Shown here piece by piece: positions 6,236 to 16,660 of a DNA stretch of 55,800 nt; position 1 is the first letter of the stretch; every line of letters starts with the position of its first letter. The DNA is from Clostridiaceae bacterium (GTDB lineage Bacteria > Bacillota > Clostridia > Saccharofermentanales > DTU023), in contig JAAYRL010000011.1 in assembly GCA_012518795.1 (NCBI GenBank), positions 1 through 55,800 on the forward strand, read 5' to 3'. The position numbers were made by a program, and so were the translations under genes. A model generated the notes under the pieces. That model made no database searches, was not told the DNA's origin, and was given only the letters and a program-made list of their open reading frames with translations.

Positions 6236-8857
6236 TTATAATTTCCCTTTTGCTTCAGCAATCAGTTCTTCAAGAATTTTTCTGGCATCTACCGGGCTAA
6301 TATAGTCCATATCAATATTTTTTAATTTATCTATAACTTTATTAGTTTGATTAAAACTTTGGGCAGCTGAAAATAAATCAACTTGACCATCGAACGGTCT
6401 GGCAGATTTTTTTACGGTTAGTCTACGCCCTTGGTTATCTCTTTCAAGTTGAAAGAGGATTTCTCTGGCTCGATGCACTACTGAATCCGGAACACCTGCT
6501 AATTCGGCTACCTCTATTCCATAACTTTGTCCGGCACAACCTTCTTCGATTTGATGTAAAAAAACAATTTTACCATCTTGTTCTGTTGTCGAAATATGGC
6601 AATTGAAAACACCTTGAGTAGATTCTGCCAAATCTGTTAATTCATGATAATGGGTCGCAAATAATGTCCTGGCATTTATATATTCCGGATCAACAATATG
6701 TTCAATTACTGACCAAGCAATTGATAAACCATCATAAGTACTGGTTCCTCGTCCAATTTCATCTAGAATTAAAAGACTTCTTGACGTAGCGTTCCGCATA
6801 ATTTGAGAAACTTCATTCATTTCTACCATAAAAGTAGATTGCCCCCCTGCAAGATCATCGGCTGCTCCGACTCTGGTAAAAATACGATCAGCTATTCCGA
6901 TTTCTGCTGAATCTGCCGGTACATAACTTCCAATTTGAGCTAATAAAACAATTAAAGCAATCTGACGCATAAATGTTGATTTGCCTGACATATTGGGACC
7001 TGTTAAAATCATCACTTTGTTATCAACATGATCAAGATAAGCATCGTTAGGTACAAATTGTCCGTAATCTAAAGTTTGTTCAACTACCGGGTGTCTGCCA
7101 TTAGAAATTTCAATTTTCAAATCTTTCGTCAATAAAGGTCTGCAATAATTATTTTTCTCAGCCAATTCAGCAAGTCCTGACAACACATCAATTTGTGATA
7201 AGACATCAGCATTAGCTTTCAACTCCGGTAAGTAGTCAATGGTCTTGCTTCTGATCTCGAGAAATATTTCATATTCCAGAGAAATTAACTTTTGTTCAGC
7301 ACCGAGAATCTTGTCTTCCATATTTTTTAATTCTTCTGTTATATAACGTTCTGAATTAGTTAAGGTTTGACGTCGGATATATTCTTGTGGTACAGCATCT
7401 AAATTAGTTTTTCTTACATCTATATAATAGCCGAAAACACGATTATATCCGATTTTCAGAGATTTGATTCCGGTTCTTTCTCTTTCTTGAGATTCAAGAT
7501 TAAGTATCCATTGTTTACCATTTTGCGTAGCATCACGATAATTATCAATTTCAGAATTAAAACCGGTGCGAATTATATTTCCTTCTTTTATAGATATAGG
7601 CGGTTCATCAACAATTGCAGATTTCAATAATTCCATTAATTCAGACAAGTCTTGCAATTGCTCATTTAAAGAATTTATGTATGGATCATCAAAATTATCT
7701 AAAATTTCTTTAATCGGCTTAATTTTTTCCAGAACAGTAATTAATGATACAAGATCTCTTGCATTAATTTGTCCTAAAGCAATTCGTCCGCTCAGTCTTT
7801 CTAAATCATAAATGCCGGTTAATTGTTCAATTAATTCTTGGCGAAAAATAAAATTTTCAAGCAATGTGGAAATCGCATCTTGTCTGCGGACGATTGTTTT
7901 AATGTCTAAAAGAGGCTGTTCTAACCAATAACGCAATAATCTTGCTCCCATGCTGGTTTTAGTACGGTCGATTGCCCAAAGGAGACTCCCCTTGCGTTGT
8001 CTGTCACGTAAAGTTTCAGTTAGTTCAAGATTACGTCGAGCATTCTGGTCTAAGATCATAAAAGCATCCTGTTGATAAGGTTTAATCGTTTTAAGATCAT
8101 CCGGCAAAGTAAATTGTGTAGATTCAATATAATTTAAGAGGGCAGCGGTTGCTGCTGACCATAAAGTGTAATCTTCTGTCTCTATCACAGGAAATTTAGC
8201 AACAGAATCGTGATCGAAATCGGTGTCAGGTTGTACTGACAAGGTAATTGTTTCTCTCTGCAAGAGATCATGACAAGCTTTTGAGTCAGCGAATTCCTGA
8301 TTGCAAATTATCTCAGATGGTTGAAAACGTGATAATTCGTCTAATAATTTAAGAGTTGTAGCACCATAAGTAATTTCAGTAGTTTCAAATAAACCGGAAG
8401 TAATATCACAAACAGCAAGACCATAATATAAGCCTTTTTGATAAATAGATGCTAAAAACAAATATTTTTGCTCATCAATTGCAGTTTGATCAGTTACAGT
8501 TCCGGGAGTTATTACTTTGACAACTTCTCTTTTAACCAAACCTTGAGCTTCCTGAGGATCCTCAACCTGTTCAACAATAGCAACTTTATATCCGCGATTA
8601 ACTAAACGAAGAATATAATTGTCTGCAGCATGGTGTGGCACACCTGCCATCGGTGCTCTTTCTTCAAGACCACACTCTCTGCCGGTTAAAGCTAATTCTA
8701 ATTCTTTGGCTGCCAAAACAGCATCATCAAAAAACAATTCATAAAAGTCACCTAATCGAAAGAAAATCAGACAATCCGGTCGTTTTTTCTTTTCTGCAAC
8801 GTATTGTTGCATCATCGGTGTCAAATCTTCACAATTTACTTGTTCAAAATTCAGCAT
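6236..8857 (-). CDS. mutS: MutS, DNA mismatch-recognition ATPase
   Basis: MutS binds mispairs and small loops and recruits MutL. The 873-residue length is normal. The mismatch-wedge motif F-x-E is FYE at residues 38-40 (GDFYE). Walker A, GPNMSGKST, is at 620-628. STFMVEM, the Walker B segment LLILDEIGRGTST and the ATHYHEL motif follow. The C-terminal helix-turn-helix dimerisation region is present. Its ATG at 8857 overlaps the miaB stop by 7 bp (ATGCTGA), so the two genes are probably translationally coupled. Confidence 0.98.
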   Translation of the reverse strand: MLNFEQVNCEDLTPMMQQYVAEKKKRPDCLIFFRLGDFYELFFDDAVLAAKELELALTGRECGLEERAPMAGVPHHAADNYILRLVNRGYKVAIVEQVEDPQEAQGLVKREVVKVITPGTVTDQTAIDEQKYLFLASIYQKGLYYGLAVCDITSGLFETTEITYGATTLKLLDELSRFQPSEIICNQEFADSKACHDLLQRETITLSVQPDTDFDHDSVAKFPVIETEDYTLWSAATAALLNYIESTQFTLPDDLKTIKPYQQDAFMILDQNARRNLELTETLRDRQRKGSLLWAIDRTKTSMGARLLRYWLEQPLLDIKTIVRRQDAISTLLENFIFRQELIEQLTGIYDLERLSGRIALGQINARDLVSLITVLEKIKPIKEILDNFDDPYINSLNEQLQDLSELMELLKSAIVDEPPISIKEGNIIRTGFNSEIDNYRDATQNGKQWILNLESQERERTGIKSLKIGYNRVFGYYIDVRKTNLDAVPQEYIRRQTLTNSERYITEELKNMEDKILGAEQKLISLEYEIFLEIRSKTIDYLPELKANADVLSQIDVLSGLAELAEKNNYCRPLLTKDLKIEISNGRHPVVEQTLDYGQFVPNDAYLDHVDNKVMILTGPNMSGKSTFMRQIALIVLLAQIGSYVPADSAEIGIADRIFTRVGAADDLAGGQSTFMVEMNEVSQIMRNATSRSLLILDEIGRGTSTYDGLSIAWSVIEHIVDPEYINARTLFATHYHELTDLAESTQGVFNCHISTTEQDGKIVFLHQIEEGCAGQSYGIEVAELAGVPDSVVHRAREILFQLERDNQGRRLTVKKSARPFDGQVDLFSAAQSFNQTNKVIDKLKNIDMDYISPVDARKILEELIAEAKGKL

Positions 8858-10392
8858 ATTAGTTGTTTCATGACCCCTTCTATTGAAAAAGTTTTAGCTT
8901 TAATTAATTCTACCAAACAATACTTAGCTTCAAAATAGTCACCGTTTAAGCTATTCCGGTCGCTAAAAGCTTCAGCAGGTAATTCTTTTCTGATGGCATC
9001 CGGTATAGCCAGATTGATCAATTTAAAATCCGCGGTTCTGCCCGTCAAAATATTAGGATCACCATGACTGACACCCTCTAATAATACTTCAACTGTTTGC
9101 CCTATTACCTTTTTATTAGCTTCTAAACTATGACCGTTTTGTAATTCGATCAAACGTTCAAAACGCTGACTGATAACTTCGGGATCGAGATTGTAATCAT
9201 ATTCAGCAGCAGGTGTTCCTTCGCGCGGTGAATATATAAATGTAAAAGCATTGTCAAACTTAACTTGACTCATTAAATCTAAAGTATCAGCAAAATCCTG
9301 CTCAGTTTCTCCCGGAAATCCGACAATAATATCAGTGGTTAAACTAATCTCCGGTTTGGCTTTACGTAGTTGATGTACGATCTCCAGATACCTTGCACGA
9401 TCATGTCTGCGGCGCATTAATTTCAAGATTCGGTCACTGCCCGATTGTAAAGGCAAATGCATATGCGGCTCAATATTAGGGTATTTTCCGATAATATCAA
9501 TTAATTGTTGATCTATATCACGTGGATTCGGACTCATATAGCGAATCCTTTTTAAACCATCTATTTGCGCTATGGCTTCCAACAATTCGGCAAAATTCTT
9601 GGGTCCTTCGACAACTCCTCGAAAATCTTTTCCCCAAGCATTAACATTTTGTCCAAGCAACATAATTTCAGTATAACCATCTTTAGCCAGACCGATTACT
9701 TCTTGATAAATTGATGTAAAACTACGGCTTAATTCCCTGCCTCGCGTGTATGGAACAATACAAAAAGTACAAAAATTATTACACCCATACATGATAGAAA
9801 CCAAAGCGCGAAATTTGCGTGAACGTGTAATCGGTAAATGTTCTTGCTCGACCATCAGATTTTGTTTAGAAACAGCAATCACCTGCTTTTCATTGACAAA
9901 ACTATCCCACAATAATTGAGGTAACCGAAAAATATCATATGGCCCGAAGATCAAATTGACAAAGTCAAAACTTTTTTTAATTTTTGCTAAATGCTGATCT
10001 TGCGTCATCATACAACCGCAAAGCATTGTAAAACGTTGAGGATTTTTTTGTTGTAATGTTTTTAAAATTCCCAGATGACCAAATAACCTGGTATCAGCAT
10101 TTTCGCGGATGCTGCAAGTATTGATAATAGAAATGTCAGCAATTTCATAATTATCAACTAAAATAAAACCGGAGGCATCCATTATTCCGGCAATTATTTC
10201 ACTATCATTTTCATTTTGCTGACAGCCGAAAGTTTGAATAAAATATGTAGGTTGTTTCCCTTTTTGTTGCGTTAATTGTTCGATATATTCCTGAAGTTTA
10301 ACTAAATATGATTTTTGCAATTCATTTTGCGAAAACCTATTTGAAACTTTATCCTCAGGAATTATCTGACGATTATTTGTGATTTTACTCAT
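8851..10392 (-). CDS. miaB: MiaB, tRNA-i6A37 methylthiotransferase
   Basis: This is a radical-SAM enzyme that converts i6A37, made by MiaA, to ms2i6A37. The 513 residues include an unusually long N-terminal extension of about 60 residues. The UPF0004 domain follows with three cluster cysteines in FGCQQNENDSE, NTCSIREN and LCGCM. The radical-SAM motif CNNFCTFC has Cys204, Cys208 and Cys211. A C-terminal TRAM region follows (about 435-510). It is first in the miaB-mutS-mutL-miaA block, so both enzymes of the ms2i6A pathway flank the mismatch-repair pair. AAGGA lies upstream of the ATG. Confidence 0.96.
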   Translation of the reverse strand: MSKITNNRQIIPEDKVSNRFSQNELQKSYLVKLQEYIEQLTQQKGKQPTYFIQTFGCQQNENDSEIIAGIMDASGFILVDNYEIADISIINTCSIRENADTRLFGHLGILKTLQQKNPQRFTMLCGCMMTQDQHLAKIKKSFDFVNLIFGPYDIFRLPQLLWDSFVNEKQVIAVSKQNLMVEQEHLPITRSRKFRALVSIMYGCNNFCTFCIVPYTRGRELSRSFTSIYQEVIGLAKDGYTEIMLLGQNVNAWGKDFRGVVEGPKNFAELLEAIAQIDGLKRIRYMSPNPRDIDQQLIDIIGKYPNIEPHMHLPLQSGSDRILKLMRRRHDRARYLEIVHQLRKAKPEISLTTDIIVGFPGETEQDFADTLDLMSQVKFDNAFTFIYSPREGTPAAEYDYNLDPEVISQRFERLIELQNGHSLEANKKVIGQTVEVLLEGVSHGDPNILTGRTADFKLINLAIPDAIRKELPAEAFSDRNSLNGDYFEAKYCLVELIKAKTFSIEGVMKQLIC

Positions 10393-10464
10393 ATATTTAA
10401 AAGAATCCTTGTTATTAGTTTAGCATAAGTTGAGTAATAAATTATATAACAGAAAACTTAAAAA

Positions 10465-12948
10465 TCATAATCTGGGTTCTGCTGAGAACAAAAAGCGTTG
10501 TAAAATCCATTTTAATCTGGGAATTCTTTTTGCAGTAAATGATTCAGTCTGATTGTAAATATTCAATAAACTCTGATAATTTGATGCGCTCGGTTCACGT
10601 TCTGCATATAATACCTCTTCAACAGCCTTGTATGCAGAATATGTGTCTTCTTTTTCCCAATCAAAAGTATTTAGCATAGTTGCAAATATCATTAATATCG
10701 TATTATTAAGTTCGTATATACCGCCATTAAGCTTGTAAAGATATTTCAGATCTTGCCAAATATAAAGTACGCTTTTTTTCATGTCGCCGTTAAATTTATT
10801 AGACAACCAATTCGGATCATGACGCCTGTTGTATACTTTTTTCCGCCATAAAATAAAAAGTAATAAAAGAGCAACAAATACTAATATCGAAATAATTATT
10901 ATTAAAGTTTTTCCGATAGTTTTATCTTCTTGTTCTGCCTGACTTAAATTCTGTTCACTGGGTTCAGTTTTAATATTCGGAGTCTCGGTTGTTAAAGGTT
11001 GTGTCGGTTCAGTTTGAGTAGGTTCAGGTTCAGTGGGTTCCGGCAATAAAGCGGCCAGTTCTTGTTCTTTTTCCTGATCAGTCTGAATTGCCTCCAAAGC
11101 TGCAGTCGGTGTTGCATCAAAAGGTACCCAACCCAAACCTTCAATTTTAATTTCAACCCAAGCATGAGCTTGATCTGTTGTAATCATTCTTTCATATTGA
11201 TCTTGCGGTAAATTACGATCCTTGACACCTTTAATTACAAATCCTTCTACGTAACGTGATTCAAAACCTGCTTCTCTTGTCAAGACTGCCAATGCTGTAG
11301 CAAAGTAAGTACAATAACCTTTTTTAGTCGAAATAAAATGTTCAAAAAAATCTTGATTTGCAGGTACATCTTCAACTTCTAAATCATAACTGAAATTACT
11401 TTTTAAATAATTTATTATTTCAATTAACTGATTAGCTTTTGCATTTTGCTCTGTATTATTCTGATAGACAATGTTTGCTAAATTAGGCTCAGTACTCTCT
11501 AAAAAGCGTTGATAACTTTTATAATTTGCTATGGTTTGCTTAGAAAAAACCAAATTACCCACATTTGCATCATTTGCTATAAAGTTAAGATAATTGGCAG
11601 TAGAACCGAGTCGTGAAACATGGCCATTGATTCGATAGCCGGGAGCAGGAATTTGTAAAGAAGCATAGATTTGTCCGTCAGGATTAAAATAATACATTAT
11701 TTCAGTATCGTTCTCATCGGAAGATGAATCACCATCGGTATCTTCTGCATGTTGCAAATCTTCATCCGGTTCCAAGTCAATTATTTCCATAGGTTTCCCG
11801 CCATGAAAAATTGCCTGTATAGGCTGATAAATAGGTTTAATCTCTAGCGGAGTATTGGTAAAGTAATTTGCGATAACTCCTTCCGGAAGATGAGAATGAC
11901 TGGGATATCCGAAAGCTTCAGCCTGTTGATCAATCGGATCTTCATTATAAAATAAATAATTGGTACTCATTGAAGATGCACGCCATATATTTTGTTCAAA
12001 TTGATTGAAAATTGTTCCCCTTAAATAAAAAGGTGAACCGGGTCCCGTAACATTCATAAAAGGAATGTTTTTCAACTCAATTGCACCACCTAATCTTACA
12101 TCTTGTGGATAATAACCGGCATCTCGGATACTGAATTCATAATAATGAACTGTATCCGGCATTTTTTTACTTGATTTTATCAGTTGATTGAGGCGATCGC
12201 TCAATTTCTCATTACGGAAAATATTTTGCGGTATAAAAGATTGAAGAACAAAAATAAAAGCTAAAACTACAATTATTAAAGCGAATGGTGGAATTTGCCA
12301 CATTTTTCGCCAAGAAAATCTGATCGTACTCTGTCTTGCAAAAGTTATTATGATACATAATAAGCCGAGGAAAAAAGCCGGAAGCGAGATATCTTGTTCA
12401 TTGATATGAACTATAACGATAATTGGTATGATCCAAACAATCATTAAATTGATCGGAGCAGGCTTTACATAAATAAATAACAACGAGACAATAATAGATA
12501 GCAAAGCTACATAAATCGGAAAATATTCCGGCATGACTTTTATTGTCTGATCTAATGCCAAACCCCATTTAACTGAATCAACAATACCGAGAGTATGAGT
12601 TTTAATAAAGCCAAAAAACGGTTCACCGATCAATTTCGAGAATAGTAAACCTAAAACTGAAGTTAAGACCAAAATTCCCAAACTGCTTAAACTAAATATT
12701 TTCGGAAAATTCACCAATAAAACAAAAAATAGAGTAACGATTAATTTAAGAAACCAAGCATAATAATATGGATAATCTAGCCAAACAGACTTGATTAACA
12801 ATTCAAACCAAACAAAAGAAAAAACATAAGCTATTCCGGTATAAAATAAAGTATCTAAAACAATTTTAAAATTATAATTAAATTGTTTATCTTTTTTATA
12901 ACCAACGTTCTTATTGGCAATTTCAATTGAGGCAAATCTATTCTGCAT
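10465..12948 (-). CDS. membrane transglutaminase-like protein (TgpA type)
   Basis: This 827-residue protein has about seven transmembrane segments in residues 1-265, a large extracellular region, then a transglutaminase-like core. The catalytic triad is visible as Cys546 (KKGYCTYF), His595 (QAHAWVE) and Asp611 (WVPFDATPT). A Pro/Thr/Glu-rich linker follows, then one more transmembrane segment (about 695-715) and a cytoplasmic C-terminal domain of the DUF4129 kind. Such proteins accompany MoxR and DUF58 genes; the exact substrate is unknown. The start overlaps the DUF58 gene by 11 bp and has AAAGG upstream. Confidence 0.88.
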   Translation of the reverse strand: MQNRFASIEIANKNVGYKKDKQFNYNFKIVLDTLFYTGIAYVFSFVWFELLIKSVWLDYPYYYAWFLKLIVTLFFVLLVNFPKIFSLSSLGILVLTSVLGLLFSKLIGEPFFGFIKTHTLGIVDSVKWGLALDQTIKVMPEYFPIYVALLSIIVSLLFIYVKPAPINLMIVWIIPIIVIVHINEQDISLPAFFLGLLCIIITFARQSTIRFSWRKMWQIPPFALIIVVLAFIFVLQSFIPQNIFRNEKLSDRLNQLIKSSKKMPDTVHYYEFSIRDAGYYPQDVRLGGAIELKNIPFMNVTGPGSPFYLRGTIFNQFEQNIWRASSMSTNYLFYNEDPIDQQAEAFGYPSHSHLPEGVIANYFTNTPLEIKPIYQPIQAIFHGGKPMEIIDLEPDEDLQHAEDTDGDSSSDENDTEIMYYFNPDGQIYASLQIPAPGYRINGHVSRLGSTANYLNFIANDANVGNLVFSKQTIANYKSYQRFLESTEPNLANIVYQNNTEQNAKANQLIEIINYLKSNFSYDLEVEDVPANQDFFEHFISTKKGYCTYFATALAVLTREAGFESRYVEGFVIKGVKDRNLPQDQYERMITTDQAHAWVEIKIEGLGWVPFDATPTAALEAIQTDQEKEQELAALLPEPTEPEPTQTEPTQPLTTETPNIKTEPSEQNLSQAEQEDKTIGKTLIIIISILVFVALLLLFILWRKKVYNRRHDPNWLSNKFNGDMKKSVLYIWQDLKYLYKLNGGIYELNNTILMIFATMLNTFDWEKEDTYSAYKAVEEVLYAEREPSASNYQSLLNIYNQTESFTAKRIPRLKWILQRFLFSAEPRL

Positions 12949-14149
12949 AAATATTTACCTTTCTTGAATGAGCAATTTCAACATTGATATTGAAACTCGA
13001 TAAACGCTCAATATGTTCTCTGGCATTTTCTAAAGTTGTGTCTTGATCAATTGCAAAGACGAGATGCAAACTTCCGATACTAGTTCTCAAAGCTCTTAAA
13101 TTAGCTACTAAACTATGGTCTATCTCATGGGTTACGATGTAAAGAATATTTTGTTCATTACCAAGTTTTTCATCATATAATTGTTCAGAAAAAGGTACAA
13201 CTAAGCGAAAAGGTATAAAAGACAGTTGTTTTCTCAACAAATCGGATTCATTCATATGAATTGCTTCTTCAACCATAAGTTCAGGTTGATAAGTTTTAAG
13301 TCTAACCGTGGCTTCCCTGCTAAGAAATATTTTGATTGCTGAATAAGTATGATCAAGCATATAATTTCTTAAATGTAAAAGTCGATTACTCTCTTTGTTA
13401 TATGTTTTGAAAAACACTTCAGGCAAATTCAGCAAAATAGTAACGGTACGATCATCTTCTTTGTCATATTCTTTAACCATCCATTCTTGCATACGAGCTG
13501 AAAGTTTCCAATGTATATGTTTAATTGAATCGCCATTTTCCATGCTACGCAAACGATCAATTTCGTCTTGTAAAGTCTGGCTTTTACCGGCAGGAAATTC
13601 ACCTGCCGCTAATTGGTTGCTCAGATATTCATGATAGTTTTCGCTATTATCTTCAAGTGGTAAAACATAAATATTAGGAAAATTTATTTGATTAGCAGAA
13701 AAAGATTTTAATCTAAAGAAACCGAAAATATCATTGATTGTAATTGATAATCCGTCAACGGTAAAAGGTCCGGAAAAAGCAGGAACAGTGGTCAATCGAA
13801 TATCCTGATAACTATTTTGCGAAATAAAAAGAATAGATTTAATTTGTTCCTGGTCAATATGTAATGTATTTGCTTTAATAACGATGCGTAATACCATGGT
13901 TTGTAATTTACTGAGATTAGAAAATCTGACATACCAACATGCTGTTTGACCACGTTCAATAAATTCCGTTTCAGGAACAACTTTAACGATTAATTTTTTG
14001 CGTATCAAAAGGCCGTAAAGCAAAGAGAAAATCGGCAAAGACAATAAAAAAAGCATTAAGATCATAATAAATTTATGCTCAATTAATTGATTGCCGATAA
14101 ATGTTGCTGTAACAGCAATTAGCCAAAAAACAAAACGTAAACGAAACAT
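12938..14149 (-). CDS. DUF58-domain membrane protein
   Basis: The 403-residue protein has two N-terminal transmembrane segments (about residues 5-50), a beta-rich middle, and the DUF58 signature region around RLRSMENGDSIKHIHWKLSA at about residues 195-215, followed by KEYDKEDDR. DUF58 proteins are encoded next to MoxR ATPases and are often likened to von Willebrand A-like proteins; their biochemical role is unsettled. It lies 8 bp after the moxR gene and overlaps the transglutaminase gene, so the three are one transcription unit. The ribosome binding site is weak. Confidence 0.88.
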   Translation of the reverse strand: MFRLRFVFWLIAVTATFIGNQLIEHKFIMILMLFLLSLPIFSLLYGLLIRKKLIVKVVPETEFIERGQTACWYVRFSNLSKLQTMVLRIVIKANTLHIDQEQIKSILFISQNSYQDIRLTTVPAFSGPFTVDGLSITINDIFGFFRLKSFSANQINFPNIYVLPLEDNSENYHEYLSNQLAAGEFPAGKSQTLQDEIDRLRSMENGDSIKHIHWKLSARMQEWMVKEYDKEDDRTVTILLNLPEVFFKTYNKESNRLLHLRNYMLDHTYSAIKIFLSREATVRLKTYQPELMVEEAIHMNESDLLRKQLSFIPFRLVVPFSEQLYDEKLGNEQNILYIVTHEIDHSLVANLRALRTSIGSLHLVFAIDQDTTLENAREHIERLSSFNINVEIAHSRKVNIYAE

Positions 14150-14157
14150 AAATAAAA

Positions 14158-15108
14158 TTATCTTTCCGGGACAGGAATCTGTTTTAATACAGAATAAATT
14201 ACATCATCATTCGTAATTCTTTTCAATCTGCTTTCCGAAGTCAAAGTTATCCGATGCGATAATACAGGAATTACTAAGGCTTGCACATCATCCGGTCTGA
14301 CATAGTCACGTCCCTTGATCAATGCTCTACTTTTAGCTGCTTGCATCAACATATTGGAAGCTCTCGGACTTGCACCTAAACTCACATCCGGATGGCGTCG
14401 TGTAGCAGCAGTTAATTCAGCAATATATCTTTTTACGGAATTTGCACAATGAACATGTAAAGCTTGTTCTCTCATCCATAGAACATCATCACTATCGGCA
14501 ACTTTTTGTAATTGTTGTAATGGCTGATCACTGGAATATAAATTAAGAATTGCCACTTCCTCTTCAATCGTCGGATATCCCAGATCGATTTTGAGCATGA
14601 AACGATCTAACTGTGCCTCCGGCAAAGGATAAGTTCCCACATGATCTACCGGATTTTGAGTAGCTAAAACGATAAACGGCTGAGGAATTTTGTAGGTTAC
14701 ACCGTCAACAGTAACTTGATTTTCCTGCATTACTTCAAGTAAAGCAGATTGTGTTTTCGGTGATGTTCGATTAATTTCATCAGCTAAAACAATTTGACTC
14801 ATTACTGCACCGGGTTGAAACTCAAATTCACCGGTTTTTTGATTGAACAAACTGAATCCGGTTACATCTGAAGGCATCAAGTCCGGAGTAAACTGAATTC
14901 TTTTAAAAGTCAGATTCAAAGATTTTGCCAATGCAGAAACCAGTGTAGTTTTTCCTATACCCGGAACATCTTCAATCAAAACATGTCCGCCTGCAGATAA
15001 AGCAATTAACAAAAATTCAATGACATTTTGCTTGCCGATCATAACACGATTTATATTTTCTTCAATTATATTACATAAATTTTTAAAAGTTTGTGCTTGT
15101 ATTTGCAT
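14158..15108 (-). CDS. MoxR-family AAA+ ATPase
   Basis: MoxR ATPases act as chaperones for partner proteins encoded beside them, here DUF58 and the transglutaminase. From the ATG at 15108 the product has 316 residues. Walker A is DVPGIGKTT (residues 47-55), Walker B is VLADE (107-111), followed by INRTSPKTQSALLEVMQE and sensor 1 in FIVLATQNP. The C-terminal lid region contains GASPRAS. I prefer ATG 15108 (AAAGGTG six bases upstream) over the in-frame GTG at 15117. Confidence 0.93.
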   Translation of the reverse strand: MQIQAQTFKNLCNIIEENINRVMIGKQNVIEFLLIALSAGGHVLIEDVPGIGKTTLVSALAKSLNLTFKRIQFTPDLMPSDVTGFSLFNQKTGEFEFQPGAVMSQIVLADEINRTSPKTQSALLEVMQENQVTVDGVTYKIPQPFIVLATQNPVDHVGTYPLPEAQLDRFMLKIDLGYPTIEEEVAILNLYSSDQPLQQLQKVADSDDVLWMREQALHVHCANSVKRYIAELTAATRRHPDVSLGASPRASNMLMQAAKSRALIKGRDYVRPDDVQALVIPVLSHRITLTSESRLKRITNDDVIYSVLKQIPVPER

Positions 15109-15133
15109 CTGAAACACCTTTCCAAAACAAGAA

Positions 15134-15808
15134 TTAACCCTGCTTTTTTAATCCGAGTTCTTTTCTTGAGCGTGTATAATTCATTCTTCTGTTATAAAAA
15201 CGCACTTTACTTCGAATTTCAGGACGTTTGATAAAGCGTCTGAAATTATTGGTACCGTGCATTAAAACCATAATTATTAAATCTTGATTCATGCGAACAT
15301 TATGATAAATTTCATCATTTAATTTTAAAGAAATTAACATGACAAATTTTTTTGCATAATTATGATTATTACGAATCAGATTTCTTATATTGTTAAAAAC
15401 GGGATTATTAAATTCTCTATTAACGAAATTTTTAATTTCATTATCGGCTAAATTCAACAAATATTGACCTTTAGTAATAAAAATTCCATCGACATCAGAT
15501 AAGCTAATCTTAAATTCATCCTGTTCAGCTTGAAAATAAAGATCATCTCTACGTGTCAGAATTAAATATATATTTTGATTCGTAACTAGATTAAAGCCTT
15601 CTATCAAAATAAACTCGCCAACCCATTTAACCTTGGATTTTTTTTTGATTGAATTTAAGCGAATATTAATACTGATTATCTCAAATAATTGAAATGTCAA
15701 CCCGCTTACTGACAATATTAATATTGGTAAACCAAGCCAAAGATTGAGATTTCCATATATAATGAGAAATAGTGCTGTGATTAATATTAATAAATTTGTA
15801 ATTATCAT
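15134..15808 (-). CDS. small membrane protein of the MoxR operon, unknown family
   Basis: This 224-residue protein is not recognised. Two hydrophobic segments at about residues 3-40 anchor it, and the rest is soluble and strongly basic towards the C-terminus (RRFIKRPEIRSKVRFYNRR). It ends 25 bp upstream of the moxR start and is the first gene of the four-gene set, so it probably shares their promoter. It could be a regulator or accessory of the MoxR-DUF58-transglutaminase complex; this is inferred from position only. Confidence 0.6.
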   Translation of the reverse strand: MIITNLLILITALFLIIYGNLNLWLGLPILILSVSGLTFQLFEIISINIRLNSIKKKSKVKWVGEFILIEGFNLVTNQNIYLILTRRDDLYFQAEQDEFKISLSDVDGIFITKGQYLLNLADNEIKNFVNREFNNPVFNNIRNLIRNNHNYAKKFVMLISLKLNDEIYHNVRMNQDLIIMVLMHGTNNFRRFIKRPEIRSKVRFYNRRMNYTRSRKELGLKKQG

Positions 15809-15952
15809 TATTAAACGGATTCCTCTTTTCGCTTACATCATTATAACTTAAACTTAAATTGTGAACCATAATCTAATTTTATAAATATGTTATAATAACC
15901 CTACGCAATTAAATTTATGTTACAAAATTAAGACAATCTTATTATTTCTGGC

Positions 15953-16014
15953 TCTGTTAACTAAAGATAAAACAAAGAGAGATCAGATCTCTTATTAATT
16001 TTTAAGTTAACAGA
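15953..16014 (+). promoter_or_regulatory. nested palindromic leader upstream of the nitroreductase gene
   Basis: TCTGTTAACT (15953-15962) pairs perfectly with AGTTAACAGA (16005-16014). Inside it, AAGAGA (15975-15980) pairs with TCTCTT (15988-15993). A TATAAT at 15891-15896 with a poor -35 could start a transcript whose 140-base leader contains this structure. It ends about 12 bases before the GGAGG of the gene, so it could be an operator or an RNA element controlling translation. I cannot match it to a known riboswitch. Confidence 0.45.
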
Positions 16015-16042
16015 ACATTATTTCTGATATGGAGGTATAAAT

Positions 16043-16561
16043 ATGGATTTTTTAGATTTAGTAAAAACACGTTATTCATGCAGATCTTATACTGATCAGC
16101 CGGTTGCTGATCATTTGATTGATGAAATTTTGGCAGTTGGAGGCAATGCTCCTGTCGGCAGAGGTGCGTATGACAGTTTAAATTTCACTGTTGTAAAAAG
16201 TGAATCCGCATTAAATAGAATTCGCGAGTATTCAGCTAAAACCGGAAATGACCGCACTTTAGGTGCGAAAGTTATTATATTTGTATCTACTAATAATATG
16301 AAAAATCCGATTTCATACGAAAACGTAGCCTGTGCAGTTGATCACATGGCACTTGCTGCCAGCAACTTAGGACTTGGAAATTGTTATTTCTACGGTTTTA
16401 TTCGCGATATGGTTCAAGAAAATGCACCGCAACTTGATGCCTTGAATTTACCGGAAGGTTATGTACCTTTGGCAGCACTAGGTATCGGGCATCCTGATCC
16501 TAGCCATGTCAAATCTCCCAAAACCGAATTAATCAGCAAAGTAAAAATAAATCGCGTATAG
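16043..16561 (+). CDS. nitroreductase-family flavoprotein
   Basis: This is a FMN-dependent oxidoreductase of the nitroreductase superfamily, predicted to reduce nitro or quinone-like compounds with NAD(P)H; the true substrate is unknown. The 172 residues form the compact version of the fold. The N-terminal RYSCRSYTDQPV is the typical FMN phosphate-binding start. GGNAPVGRGAYDSLNFTVV and the central helix with AASNLGLGNCYF follow, and the C-terminal LAALGIGHP is conserved. ATG at 16043 has GGAGG seven bases upstream. It is a single gene preceded by a palindromic leader and followed by an AT-rich stretch and array 2. Confidence 0.88.
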   Translation: MDFLDLVKTRYSCRSYTDQPVADHLIDEILAVGGNAPVGRGAYDSLNFTVVKSESALNRIREYSAKTGNDRTLGAKVIIFVSTNNMKNPISYENVACAVDHMALAASNLGLGNCYFYGFIRDMVQENAPQLDALNLPEGYVPLAALGIGHPDPSHVKSPKTELISKVKINRV

Positions 16562-16660
16562 ATTGCATATATATTGCATAAAGATCTCATGTTGATTTTA
16601 TATAGATTGCATGTAGATCCACATAAATCGCACATCGATATCATATTGATTTCATATCAA

